Assembly: GCA_951640165.1 (NCBI GenBank)
Contig: OX621253.1
Span: 13,720,001 to 13,784,000, forward strand
Source of the DNA: Pseudoips prasinana
Taxonomy: Eukaryota; Arthropoda; Insecta; Lepidoptera; Nolidae
Length of the DNA stretch: 64,000 nucleotides
Direction: 5' to 3'
Shown in pieces: positions 11,143 through 20,582 of the stretch. The notes beneath the pieces were generated by a model. It saw only the letters and a list, made by a program, of their open reading frames with translations, ran no database searches and was not told where the DNA came from. Made by a program: the position numbers and the translations under genes. Position 1 is the first letter of the stretch. Every line of letters begins with the position of its first letter.

Positions 11143-11468
11143 CTATTGTCTCCGAATCGATAGCAGAAATTACTTTACAAGATCTTCTTGACCACACCAC
11201 TCAACGCCTTTGCCTGTACCTCCAGAAAGTGTTAATGACAGCAACAGAAATTGAAGGGCAGAATATGGAACTCATTTGCAAATGGGGATGTGATGGCTCG
11301 AAAGCACAAGAATTTAAACAAAAATTCCAAGATGAGTCAGGCTCCGATGCCCATGTTTTTATAAGCTCATTAGTACCCCTACGACTGACAAGTAATGTGA
11401 ATGGCCAACTGAAGATTTGGTGGCAGAATCCAGCTCCTTCATCTTGCCGATTTTGCCGTCCTATAAGG

Positions 11469-14132
11469 ATTCAGTTTGTGCATGAAAATAATGAAGTGAC
11501 TCGATCCGAAATAGCACACATTGAAAACCAGGCACAAAACATAAACCCCACTGAAGTTGAGGCTGACAATAAAGTCATAAAGGTGTCGCACACACTTGTG
11601 CTTACAATGGTAGATGGTAAAGTGTGCAATGCCGCAACTAATACCACGTCAACAATGAAGTGCTACATATGCAAGCAGACCAGCAAAGATTTCAACAATC
11701 TTAAAACCGACGAAAGTTTGATAGATTCGAACTCGCTCAAATTTGGACTATCAATATTGCACGCTCGGATTAGATTTCTCGAAACATGTCTCCATATAGC
11801 CTACAAACTACCTATCAAAAAATGGAGGCTTAACAAGGAGGAAAAGCAGCTTTCGGCAGATAAAAAGAAAGAGATTCAAGAGGCCTTTCGAGAGCAAATG
11901 GGCTTGCTTGTAGACGTGCCGAAAGCTGGCTTTGGAAATACTAACGATGGAAATACTTCTAGGAGATTCTTTGCCGATCCTGTAACAACTGCCTCAATAA
12001 CAGGGATTGATATAAACTTCCTTAAGAACCTCAAGTTGATTCTAGAAGTTATTTCGAGTGGGTTCTCTATTGACACGGAAAAATTTTCGGTGTTTCTGAA
12101 GTCAACAGCCGAACTATATGTGCAGTTATACAACTGGCACCCCATGACGCCAACTTTGCATAAAGTTTTGTGTCATGGGGCTTTGGTAATCAAACATGCT
12201 CTTTTGCCGATTGGACAATTATCAGAGGAGGCAGCTGAGTCGCGGAATAAACATTTCCGCCTATACAGGCAAAACTTTGCAAGAAAGTTTTCGCGAAAGA
12301 ATTGCCTCCAAGATGTCATGAACCGCCTTCTTCTGACCTCTGATGTCTTTCTTAGTAGCAGCAGCAGAATGCAATTCAAAAGGAACAGGAAACCACTATC
12401 GCAAGAAATTCTACAATTTCTTAAAGTTGAATACGAGTGTCCCGCGGACACTGATACTGATAATGCTGACCCGGGCACTAGTACTGATCAAGCAGATAGC
12501 GATAGCGAGTCTGACGAATATTAGCTGTATAAGTTTCTCTGTAAATATTACAAGAAAATGTATATTTAACTTTTATTTCGATGTAAATTACAGTTTGTAC
12601 ATAGCTTTTCATTTATGTATTTTGTAAGGTTATGTAAAAAGTAAGCGTTATTTTTAAATCATTGTGTATTTTTAAATGCTTTTTTTATTAGTTATTGTAC
12701 AAATAAATCACCATAATGCTTGAAATAGAAAATAATGTTTTATTTTATTTCGATTTTATTTCACACGTAAGTCCCTTTGGAGAAAAGGGTATAGAAATGA
12801 ATTCAGTTTGTGCATGAAAATAATGAAGTGACTCGATCCGAAATAGCACACATTGAAAACCAGGCACAAAACATAAACCCCACTGAAGTTGAGGCTGACA
12901 ATAAAGTCATAAAGGTGTCGCACACACTTGTGCTTACAATGGTAGATGGTAAAGTGTGCAATGCCGCAACTAATACCACGTCAACAATGAAGTGCTACAT
13001 ATGCAAGCAGACCAGCAAAGATTTCAACAATCTTAAAACCGACGAAAGTTTGATAGATTCGAACTCGCTCAAATTTGGACTATCAATATTGCACGCTCGG
13101 ATTAGATTTCTCGAAACATGTCTCCATATAGCCTACAAACTACCTATCAAAAAATGGAGGCTTAACAAGGAGGAAAAGCAGCTTTCGGCAGATAAAAAGA
13201 AAGAGATTCAAGAGGCCTTTCGAGAGCAAATGGGCTTGCTTGTAGACGTGCCGAAAGCTGGCTTTGGAAATACTAACGATGGAAATACTTCTAGGAGATT
13301 CTTTGCCGATCCTGTAACAACTGCCTCAATAACAGGGATTGATATAAACTTCCTTAAGAACCTCAAGTTGATTCTAGAAGTTATTTCGAGTGGGTTCTCT
13401 ATTGACACGGAAAAATTTTCGGTGTTTCTGAAGTCAACAGCCGAACTATATGTGCAGTTATACAACTGGCACCCCATGACGCCAACTTTGCATAAAGTTT
13501 TGTGTCATGGGGCTTTGGTAATCAAACATGCTCTTTTGCCGATTGGACAATTATCAGAGGAGGCAGCTGAGTCGCGGAATAAACATTTCCGCCTATACAG
13601 GCAAAACTTTGCAAGAAAGTTTTCGCGAAAGAATTGCCTCCAAGATGTCATGAACCGCCTTCTTCTGACCTCTGATGTCTTTCTTAGTAGCAGCAGCAGA
13701 ATGCAATTCAAAAGGAACAGGAAACCACTATCGCAAGAAATTCTACAATTTCTTAAAGTTGAATACGAGTGTCCCGCGGACACTGATACTGATAATGCTG
13801 ACCCGGGCACTAGTACTGATCAAGCAGATAGCGATAGCGAGTCTGACGAATATTAGCTGTATAAGTTTCTCTGTAAATATTACAAGAAAATGTATATTTA
13901 ACTTTTATTTCGATGTAAATTACAGTTTGTACATAGCTTTTCATTTATGTATTTTGTAAGGTTATGTAAAAAGTAAGCGTTATTTTTAAATCATTGTGTA
14001 TTTTTAAATGCTTTTTTTATTAGTTATTGTACAAATAAATCACCATAATGCTTGAAATAGAAAATAATGTTTTATTTTATTTCGATTTTATTTCACACGT
14101 AAGTCCCTTTGGAGAAAAGGGTATAGAAATGA
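11469..14132 (+). repeat. Tandem duplication, 2 x 1,332 bp, inside Transib
   Basis: Unit one 11469-12800 and unit two 12801-14132 match without any difference I can find. They cover the C-terminal 352 codons of the transposase plus the 3' UTR with its AATAAA (12702-12707). The junction reads GAAATGA then ATTCAG. The duplication is internal to the transposon, downstream of the Copia. Confidence 0.95.
12801..13856 (+). pseudogene. Duplicated C-terminal half of Transib transposase
   Basis: Exact copy of the last part of the transposase, including the Glu motif SEEAAESRNK and the acidic Asp/Ser-rich tail, ending at the same TAG. It lacks the N-terminal half and both candidate catalytic Asp regions CDG; MVDGK is present. 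It sits after a complete stop and poly(A) signal, so it is unlikely to be expressed as a useful protein. Confidence 0.9.
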
Positions 14133-14334
14133 TTGGGTTATACTAAAATTAATATGAAAAATAATTAGGAGGCACAATTGACCCAAAATTACCAAAAAAA
14201 GGTTTTGGCCAGTTTTTTGTATCAAATACCCGTATATGCGACGGTTCCTAAGCGAGATTGCAGGATAGGAGTGTATTTGACTGCCACAAGCACCAAGGAA
14301 CTAAGAGATGGTAAATGACTAAGTGAAAATTAAC

Positions 14335-14367
14335 GCAATAAAAACTTCCGTGTGAAGTTTTTATTGC
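14335..14367. repeat. 14-bp perfect hairpin, 5-nt loop
   Basis: GCAATAAAAACTTC (14335-14348) pairs with 14354-14367. Just outside the right end of the Transib element. Confidence 0.8.
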
Positions 14368-14661
14368 AAAGGTACACTGGCGCAGCGTTCGGGCCATAAT
14401 GGGTGGAATGCACGTCGTGAAAACAAAGACAACGAAATTTTCTTTTACCGTAATGAGCTATGAAGTCGAACAGGCGGAAAACGCCTCGATTATGCACGAT
14501 ATGCTCGCTAAAGTTAAATCGGTCAAGGATCATACCCAAATATTTTAATAACTTTGTGTACATGAATTCCATATCGGTAAAGTAACAAAAAAATGACTGA
14601 GTGTGGGACGTGAGTGTTGTTTTTTTTTTAAATCCATCAACATATTTCTCATGGTCGTGCA

Positions 14662-14936
14662 TAGGGCTGCCATCCGTCCGGGTTTCCCCGGATTTATCCT
14701 AGTTTAGAGAGCGTCCGGGGAGCGTCCGAGGGGGGTTTAATTTGTAGTCCGGGTATAATTTTTTTAAGTTTTGGCGACTCACACGCCGCTTTCTTGAAAA
14801 CCGTGGAACCGACACTGGCAAAGGCAGTGAGTCGCAGGACGGTTATGACTGTTGACATGTCCGGGTTCTGGGCTACAGAATTCAGGGGATTCACGCGTCT
14901 TGTCCTGGTTGCCAAATTTTTGAGATAGCAACCCTA
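14662..14936. mobile_element. hAT-like MITE
   Basis: Ends TAGGGCTGCCATC and, reversed, TAGGGTTGCTATC form a short imperfect inverted repeat of the hAT type. I could not find a matching 8-bp duplication, so boundaries are approximate. Confidence 0.55.
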
Positions 14937-14937
14937 G

Positions 14938-15060
14938 TAATGGGAAGCCGCTGGATGCGGCAGCGCAACGCGCGCTATTCTTGCGATCCTTAGGTGGAGC
15001 CTTTCTCAGGCAGTGGATGTTTTTCGGCTGCTATGATGATAATGCTGACTAAGATTAGGA
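14938..15060 (+). mobile_element. LINE 3' tail
   Basis: GGAAGCCGCTGGATGCGGCA followed by CAGGCAGTGGATGTTTTTCGGCTGCTATGATGAT resembles the common lepidopteran LINE ending (…CAGCAGTGGACGTC, then ATG repeats), also seen at 40370-40540. Confidence 0.6.
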
Positions 15061-15136
15061 AGGGAGATAACTTATAGACAGTGAACATAAACAAATTGAT
15101 GTGGCATCTTCATAAGTCTCTTTCAAAAACTTATAC

Positions 15137-18100
15137 TTATAGGATATTTTCAATCCTGAATTCCTTGAAATCTGCTTCACTTCTAATTGACCGGTGGTTT
15201 TTCAAGAAATCCTTTATAAAACTGTGGACTTCATATTGTTCTGAAATAAAAATAAATGTAAAGTAAGTCATAAATATGTTAATAAAGTTCAAATCAACAC
15301 ATGAATATAAACAATGTTTGGGATCACTTGGAGATTTAACTTTCCATATTTTGCCACAAGGTTTTTAAGTTTCGCCATCATCCAACTGTTAATTTTATTC
15401 AAGGTATAATATAAACAGTAGACGTAACAACGTGTCGATACGCAAAATACACTTTCCATACAAGAACAACAATCGGCTGATGCATTTTGTATTGGGAGCA
15501 AAAAATATATTTTCGTATTTCATAAACTGGTAGTAAATATAGTAGTATAAACATGTAAGAACTACTACTGTTGGTGTGGTTGAATGCTTGCTTTTCACGC
15601 CGGAGGTCGAGGGTTCGATTCCCACTCAGGACAGATATTTGTGTGCATGAACATGTCTGTTTGTCCTGAATCTGGGTGTAATTATCTATATATATATAAG
15701 TATGTTTTTACTTAAGAAAAGTAGTATAATATGTAGTATATCAGGTTATCTGGTTTCCATAGTACAAGCTCTGCTTAGTTTGGGACCAGATGGCCGTGTG
15801 TAAATATTGTCCCAGGATATTAATATTAAATAAATTTTAATGATACAGGTTGTAATATCTTACCTGGATACTGGCTGCACTGGTAAATAAGTCTAATCAA
15901 ATGTTTAGCTAACGCTTTAAATACGCCTTTGCCTTTTATGTTTCCTTTCATATAGTATGGTGTTAGTAGTTTCACCACCCAGGGTGCAATACGCTCCTTA
16001 CAACTGACAATAAATTCGGGGGTCTCATCAAGAGGTGATAAAATTTGATCATCGTCACTATCATAGCCAAACAAATATACTATAGTGTCCTTTATCTGAA
16101 ACAATCAAAACAAGAACATGCACGTGTGGCGAAGCGAATAAGACAGTCGTCTCGCCGCTACGTGTCGCGGGTTCGAGTCCCGCGCCCATAACTAGTGACC
16201 CATAAATAGTTGTTCTGAGTCTGGATGTAATTTGTGTCCGTCTATTGTATGTTTGTAAAGTAACTCGCGACACAGGGATTAATTTACCTAATGCGGGCGT
16301 TGTAATTAAAAAAAAATGCTGTAGTAACTGCTGAGGACTATGTCACAGCTAAACGGCTGGAGCGATTTTAATAAAATTTGGTATTAGAGTTAGCTGACAC
16401 CCTGGATTGACACATAGGCTATAATTTATAAAGTATAACGCGGGTAAAACCGCGGGGCACAGCTAGTAATAATATAAATTGGAATGTCCATAGTTACTCC
16501 AGCCGTTTAGCTGTGAAGAAGTAACAAACATACACAGTCACACACTCACAAACTTTCAGCTTTATAATATTATTGTGATTGCAAATGTTAGTGTAATTGT
16601 TTCTTATGCTTTCACACTTAAACTACTCAACACATTTTAATGAAATTATGCACACAAGTTATCAGGGGTACAGAAAATAACACAGTATAACTTATATCTA
16701 GAAGTACAGTTCCCAAAGGATAATGAAAGCGAAGCTGCAGGCATAGGGGAGTAAACATAGTGGTAGTTTAGATTTTAACCTTTTGACCCCCACGGTCGGG
16801 TTTACAATATTAAATTACTGTAGTTTTAAATAATAGGAAAAAGAAACAAAAAACTTAATTTAGTTTATTTATTTGTACTTAAAATGGCGTTGTCTTGCCG
16901 GCATTAGCCGACGCGACGGTGGCGTGTTGGGCACGTTTTCATTTGTCGGCTATAACCGTGGCAGTCAAAAGGTTAAAATAAAAATATAACAAATTAACTG
17001 AACACTTTGCGCTTCCTTGGTGAGATAGCTATTACACAGATTTAATAATGTTTATTTCACTGCATCATTAGTCTTGGTCTCGGGTTTGAATCCTAGGTCC
17101 GACCAAACCAAACTTATTAAGAATTTTCTGACAAAGAAAAATTATCAGTAGGAAGGATTCCCGAAATGGGTATTTAGCAGGGAAACTCCCCTATACCTCG
17201 GAGAGAATGCAGTGGTTACCCTGTCGGAGTTGTTAAAGCAACAACAGGTAATGACTTAAGGTGCCCTTGGAAGCACATAGATGCCCAGAAATTACTGACC
17301 GCATGCCTATGTGCTTTACCTCGCCAATCACTGGACTGATAAGTGCAACTGTTTATAAGCATCTGGTAACTTAAGTATTAATTTAGACATCTATATCTAG
17401 TATCTAGAGAATGAGAATCTCAAATATAAAACTTTAGTTGATCACTTAAGCATTGTATTTGGGATTCTCATTCAATAGATACATTGGTAGCCAATGTAAC
17501 CATACCCCAATGAAGTGGTAATGTATAATATCTTGTATAGTGGTCCAGATAGATTTAATCTATATGTAATGTCCTCAATTTCTACAGAAATACCAGAATT
17601 TGAATAATGTCTTCAATAGAAATTAGACAATACATATCATCCTCAATAGAATTTAGGACAATATGTACTGTCCTCAATTTCTATAGAAATACTAGAATAG
17701 TACACCTCTATAGGTGAGGTTAAGGTTTAATCCCAATCCAAGGCAAATCTTTGGGTGATGAGTATGATTATTTATTCTATGTCTGGCTTGGTATAATTTA
17801 TCTATAATATGTAAGTACTGAGATATATATAAGTATGTTTATCAGGTGTCTGGTTACCATAGCACAGGCTCTGTCAAGTTGAGTAACAGATGGGAGTGGG
17901 TAAGTCATCATCATCATTACAGCTAAATAACTCCACTGCTGGACAAGCCTCCCTCAAGAATAGTCTTGGGGGATATGGTACAATCGACACACTCGTCAGG
18001 CGGGTTGGCGATTGCAGTAAGATGGTCATAGTAATCAGAAGGAAGCTGCTGCCCATCCTCTGGTAGATATTCCCTCGGGTCAACTTATAGGCCCCCTACG

Positions 18101-20016
18101 GGATGATATGGGGTGATGGTATTCCGATTCTGATATTTGTCGCCGTCACCACACAGCAGTAAGTAACACACACACAATGGGTAAGTTGCCCCAAGATATT
18201 TATTATTCCTATTATTATATAGTGCACCATAAAAACACCTTCCACAGCTGCCCAAAAGGCCTTGGTAAACCTTAAATTGCTGCACCTAGGTGTTCAACAA
18301 GTGGTTGCAGCAGTGGCCATAAGTTTGGGAACAGAGACTTAGTGGATCACATTTCTAGTCCCTCCCTCTTACCCACCACTGCAACTACTTTTAGCCAAGA
18401 TCAACAGTGGCACACAATGAAATGACACTGAGCATGAATTAGTCGATCACATCTAAAAGTATTAAGTAAAAATGCTTGATGTTAAACTATTATAAAAAGA
18501 TAATAGCAAGTGAGTCTCACCAAGCAATGATAGCTTTAAAAACAATCATTTATCTCAGTGCCTAGCAAGGGAGTAAATTATATTCTATTCTGTCCTCACA
18601 TACAGCAGTTGAATAGATATTATAATATAAGAATATTAAGATAATAAAATATAAAATAACATATTTCAATAGAGAATAACTATAATGGTAACATACCCTT
18701 CCTAGCTTCAGTCTGTTAGTTTCTCCAATTTGGTCCAGCTTTTCAAAATATTTTTGTTTCAAAAAATACTCTTCACATATCCATTTACTTGAACCAATTT
18801 TCTTGGTCCTTTCCATAGGTGGTGCAATATCAGTCTTTGGTTGTTGTGTAGGGGGATCATTGTGAACTAGCAGCCCTGCTAAGCTAGCAAGTCTTTCATC
18901 TAGAGACCTTATTTGTGCCGTATGAGTTTCAATAACTGAACCAGGAATTGTGTTCTTATTATTTTCTATTAAGACACTTGCATTCTTTTTGGCATTTTCT
19001 TCTAACACTGTATCCCATTTGTCAAATATGTCGCCTTCATATGATGCCATATCTGTTTCCTCATGAAACAACTTCTCCAATTGTAACATGACTTCATCTG
19101 TGTCCTCAGATTCTATTGATAATCGGTTTGGTAGTATGGAAAAAGTATTGTCATTCTGTATTGGATTTTGTAGTGGCAGTGGTTGTGGTTCAATTTGGTA
19201 GGGAGGAAGAAGTCCATTGTATGTTGGGATATGTTGCGGAGTAGCAGTGACAAAGCTAGTGTTCAAAGGCCCACTTTGTTGACCAGAGTGACTGCTAAAG
19301 CTACTGTTCCCAGAATTCAACTGAGCAGGCTGTTTCTCTTTGAATGAAAGTTCAGGGGATACTGAGCTTCTGGACTTTCTTTTCCTTTTAACTAAGTGAC
19401 AGTTATAATCTTTTTCATTAAATGTAAATGCGGTCTGAGTTTTTTTGAAATTTGGAGGAGGTTTACTTAAGCAATCAAATAATTTTCTATTGAGTTTACC
19501 CCTCTTTGTATCATTTTTTAATTCTTTTATCTGCAATAAACATGTCGAAAGGTACTTATAATTAATTGTAAAGAAGTTGTTCAGTTTTATTATAAATAAT
19601 TAGTTACTTTACCACTGGTGCAAAATTTTTTCTGTAAATCTGCACTACCATACAAGCTTGAGCTGCTTTCATTTCTATTTCTTTAGCACACCTCCATATC
19701 GCGCTGGGAAGGTATATATTTTTATTTAAAAGTTTTTGATTGGTTTCGTAGTTTGTTGATAAAAGTTTGACCATATATTCCATGTAATGTTTACGAACCT
19801 GGAAGCAATCGATAATACTAGTACAGTGGTGGAATGAAGGATATGTCCATGGCAAATAGAATTCTCCTTTACCTTCGTTATAAGAAGATGAGGTTCTGAT
19901 TCAAGATCAGGCAAAGCCATAATTTCTTCGTCGCATTCGCGTAACATTTGATCGACAATGGCATCTTCGTAATTAATGTTCAATGGAGTTGTGTAAGTTA
20001 TATTTTGTTTAAACAT
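15137..20016 (-). CDS. Uncharacterised 499-aa protein with C-terminal SRI-like domain, five exons
   Basis: Exons: 20016-19873, 19798-19613, 19530-18697, 16095-15864 and 15240-15137. All introns have GT-AG ends; the first is only 74 nt. Together they give 1,500 nt, an uninterrupted 499 codons plus stop. The N-terminus (MFKQNITYTTPLNINYEDAI) leads to a helical, basic region; a long central part is Ser/Gln/Pro-rich with a KRKRKSR cluster. The C-terminus (CKERIAPWVVKLLTPYYMKG, then FKALAKHLIRLIYQ, then VHSFIKDFLKNH) resembles the Set2-Rpb1-interacting (SRI) domain of SETD2, which binds the phosphorylated RNA polymerase II tail. That similarity is from memory of the family and could be fold-level only. 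I do not recognise the gene. Introns 3 and 4 are loaded with transposons. Confidence 0.8.
15575..15830 (+). mobile_element. tRNA-headed SINE family B, near complete
   Basis: Head GGTCGAGGGTTCGATTCCCA (B box), then CTCAGGACAGATATTTGTGT, a TATATATA run, and tail TCTGGTTTCCATAGTACAAG... GGGACCAGATGGCCGTGTG. Lies in intron 4 of the SRI-like gene. Other copies: 28310-28455, 43945-44165, 46255-46470, 51540-51830. Confidence 0.75.
16118..16312 (+). mobile_element. tRNA-headed SINE family A
   Basis: GTGTGGCGAAGCGAATAAGA (A-box region) and CGGGTTCGAGTCCCGCGCCC (B box) form a Pol III promoter head. The body is CATAAATAGTTGTTCTGAGT then CTGGATGTAATTTGTGTCCG. In intron 3 of the SRI-like gene. Confidence 0.75.
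16320..16466 (+). mobile_element. Lep1-type Helitron 3' part
   Basis: Ends with the hairpin CGCGGGTAAAACCGCG, then GGGCACAG and CTAG, followed by T, as expected for Helitron 3' termini. The internal GGATTGACACATAGGCTATA is shared with other copies. Confidence 0.8.
16488..16577 (-). mobile_element. Lep1-type Helitron 5' part, opposite orientation
   Basis: Minus strand reads ATAATATTATAAAGCTGAAA, then GTTTGTGAG and on to CAGCTAAACGGCTGGAG. The same CAGCTAAACGGCTGGAG occurs in the + copy at 16320-16466, so 5' and 3' halves of one family lie head to head here. Confidence 0.65.
16779..16972. mobile_element. piggyBac-like MITE with TTAA duplication
   Basis: TTAA (16775-16778 and 16973-16976) flanks inverted ends CCTTTTGAC... 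and ...GTCAAAAGG. 194 bp, non-coding. The TTAA/CC...GG layout is the piggyBac signature. Confidence 0.85.
17070..17345 (+). mobile_element. tRNA-headed retroposon
   Basis: GGTCTCGGGTTTGAATCCTA resembles a tRNA B box; the long body includes TCGGAGAGAATGCAGTGGTT and CATGCCTATGTGCTTTACCT. Family not recognised. Confidence 0.45.
17346..17699 (+). repeat. AT-rich stretch with short direct repeats
   Basis: ATGTCCTCAATTTCTACAGA occurs near 17571 and again with two changes near 17669, with two further partial copies between. No coding potential seen. Confidence 0.5.
17700..17895 (+). mobile_element. SINE family B, degenerate
   Basis: Tail TGTCTGGTTACCATAGCACAGGCTCTG matches family B; the head is badly decayed. 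Confidence 0.55.
17905..18120 (-). mobile_element. LINE 3' fragment, reversed
   Basis: Starts CATCATCATCATTACAGCTA then CTCCACTGCTGGACAAGCCT, the reversed form of the common LINE tail, and ends at CCCCTACGGGATGATATGGG. A similar reversed piece lies at 50215-50360. Confidence 0.6.
18340..18440. repeat. Dispersed repeat shared with 62155-62275
   Basis: ACCCACCACTGCAACT and CAACARTGGCACACAATGAA blocks are common to both sites in the same orientation. Confidence 0.6.
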
Positions 20017-20388
20017 TAGTATTTATTTTTATTATATCAATTTGTACTTTTACTATCTTTGTTATGCACGATTTCTCAGCACTAAATAACAAAACAAACT
20101 CAGCTGAATCTGAATTCTACCGGCAAGTACTTATGTCGAATCGGTATCTGTCTTTGTCAAAGTCAGTCAGTCAAGTTATGGACAGTACAGGAAGGACTAA
20201 CAACTCATATGAATAAACTTTTTTTTTATTCGTTCGCGTGTATTGATAGCCGATACACGTGTTAGAGAATCTCTTATTTTTTAAGAAAAAACTTATTCTG
20301 ACAAACTTTTTTAAGAAAGTTTGTCAGAATAAGTGTAATTGGAATAATAATTAAGTGTTTTGAGCAGATTTATGTGTTATTAACCGTA
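20017..20388. promoter_or_regulatory. Upstream region of the SRI-like gene
   Basis: Non-coding stretch 5' of the minus-strand start at 20016. No TATA box or clear motif could be assigned. Contains CGCGTGTATTGATAGCCGATACACGTG and the hairpin at 20291-20334. Confidence 0.3.
20291..20334. repeat. 19-bp perfect hairpin, 6-nt loop
   Basis: ACTTATTCTGACAAACTTT (20291-20309) pairs exactly with 20316-20334. Confidence 0.85.
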
Positions 20389-20582
20389 TTAAGGGGCCTT
20401 TTACAGTCCACTAGCGCCGCCAATCGTAAAAATGTCATAACTCGTAAATAGAATCAAAAATACAAAATGTGGTCTATTATTACTGTAGAAAAGGCAATTA
20501 CGTAATTTTATAACACATTGTCAACACTTGAAATATAGCTGTTTAGCTAAATCGTGCATTTGTAACTATTGATATTATAATA

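Larger units (their letters stand above)
5453..12524 (+). pseudogene. Transib transposase (RAG1-like), split by Copia
   Basis: Exons are 5453-5471 (donor GTATGA) and 5803-6482. Copia then interrupts, and the reading frame resumes exactly at 11148 and runs to the stop at 12524. The three parts total 2,076 nt, i.e. 691 codons plus stop, which is about the usual Transib length. RAG1/Transib hallmarks are present: CDG (Asp at 11292) as likely first catalytic Asp, MVDGK (Asp at 11613) as candidate second Asp, MKCYIC zinc-ligand segment, NDGNTSRRFF, and GQLSEEAAESRNKHFR with the likely catalytic Glu at 12237. Apart from the insertion the frame is open, so the gene was probably intact when Copia landed. 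As it stands translation would enter the LTR and stop at 6488. Confidence 0.9.
5176..14238 (+). mobile_element. Transib DNA transposon, full length, with nested Copia and internal tandem duplication
   Basis: Terminal inverted repeats of about 37 bp (core ATACGGGTATTTGATACAAA) bound the element. An exact 5-bp target duplication CGACG occurs at 5171-5175 and 14239-14243, as expected for Transib. The left end starts CACATACGG but the right end, reversed, starts CATATACGG, so the terminal CAC is lost on one side. Inside are a two-exon transposase gene, a Copia insertion (6483-11142) and a tandem duplication of the 3' half (11469-14132). Removing Copia, one CTATT and one duplicate unit leaves an element of about 3.1 kb. 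Confidence 0.93.

Noticed and set aside
11876..12145. Minus-strand ORFs at 11876-12145, 12173-12478 and their copies at 13208-13477, 13505-13810
   Set aside because: They lie wholly inside the Transib transposase frame on the opposite strand and have no domain; they repeat only because the DNA is duplicated.
12343..12627. Plus-strand 94-codon ORF at the transposase 3' end (and copy at 13675-13959)
   Set aside because: Overlaps the transposase in another frame, then runs into its 3' UTR; no homology recognised.
14330..14662. Minus-strand 110-codon ORF
   Set aside because: No recognised motif; it includes a hairpin and abuts a MITE. Not enough to call a gene.
16118..16200. Possible true tRNA genes at SINE heads (also 15575, 51905-52112, 4975-5130, 31300)
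   Set aside because: Good A/B boxes, but the cloverleaf stems are not complete and each is followed by a shared SINE body.
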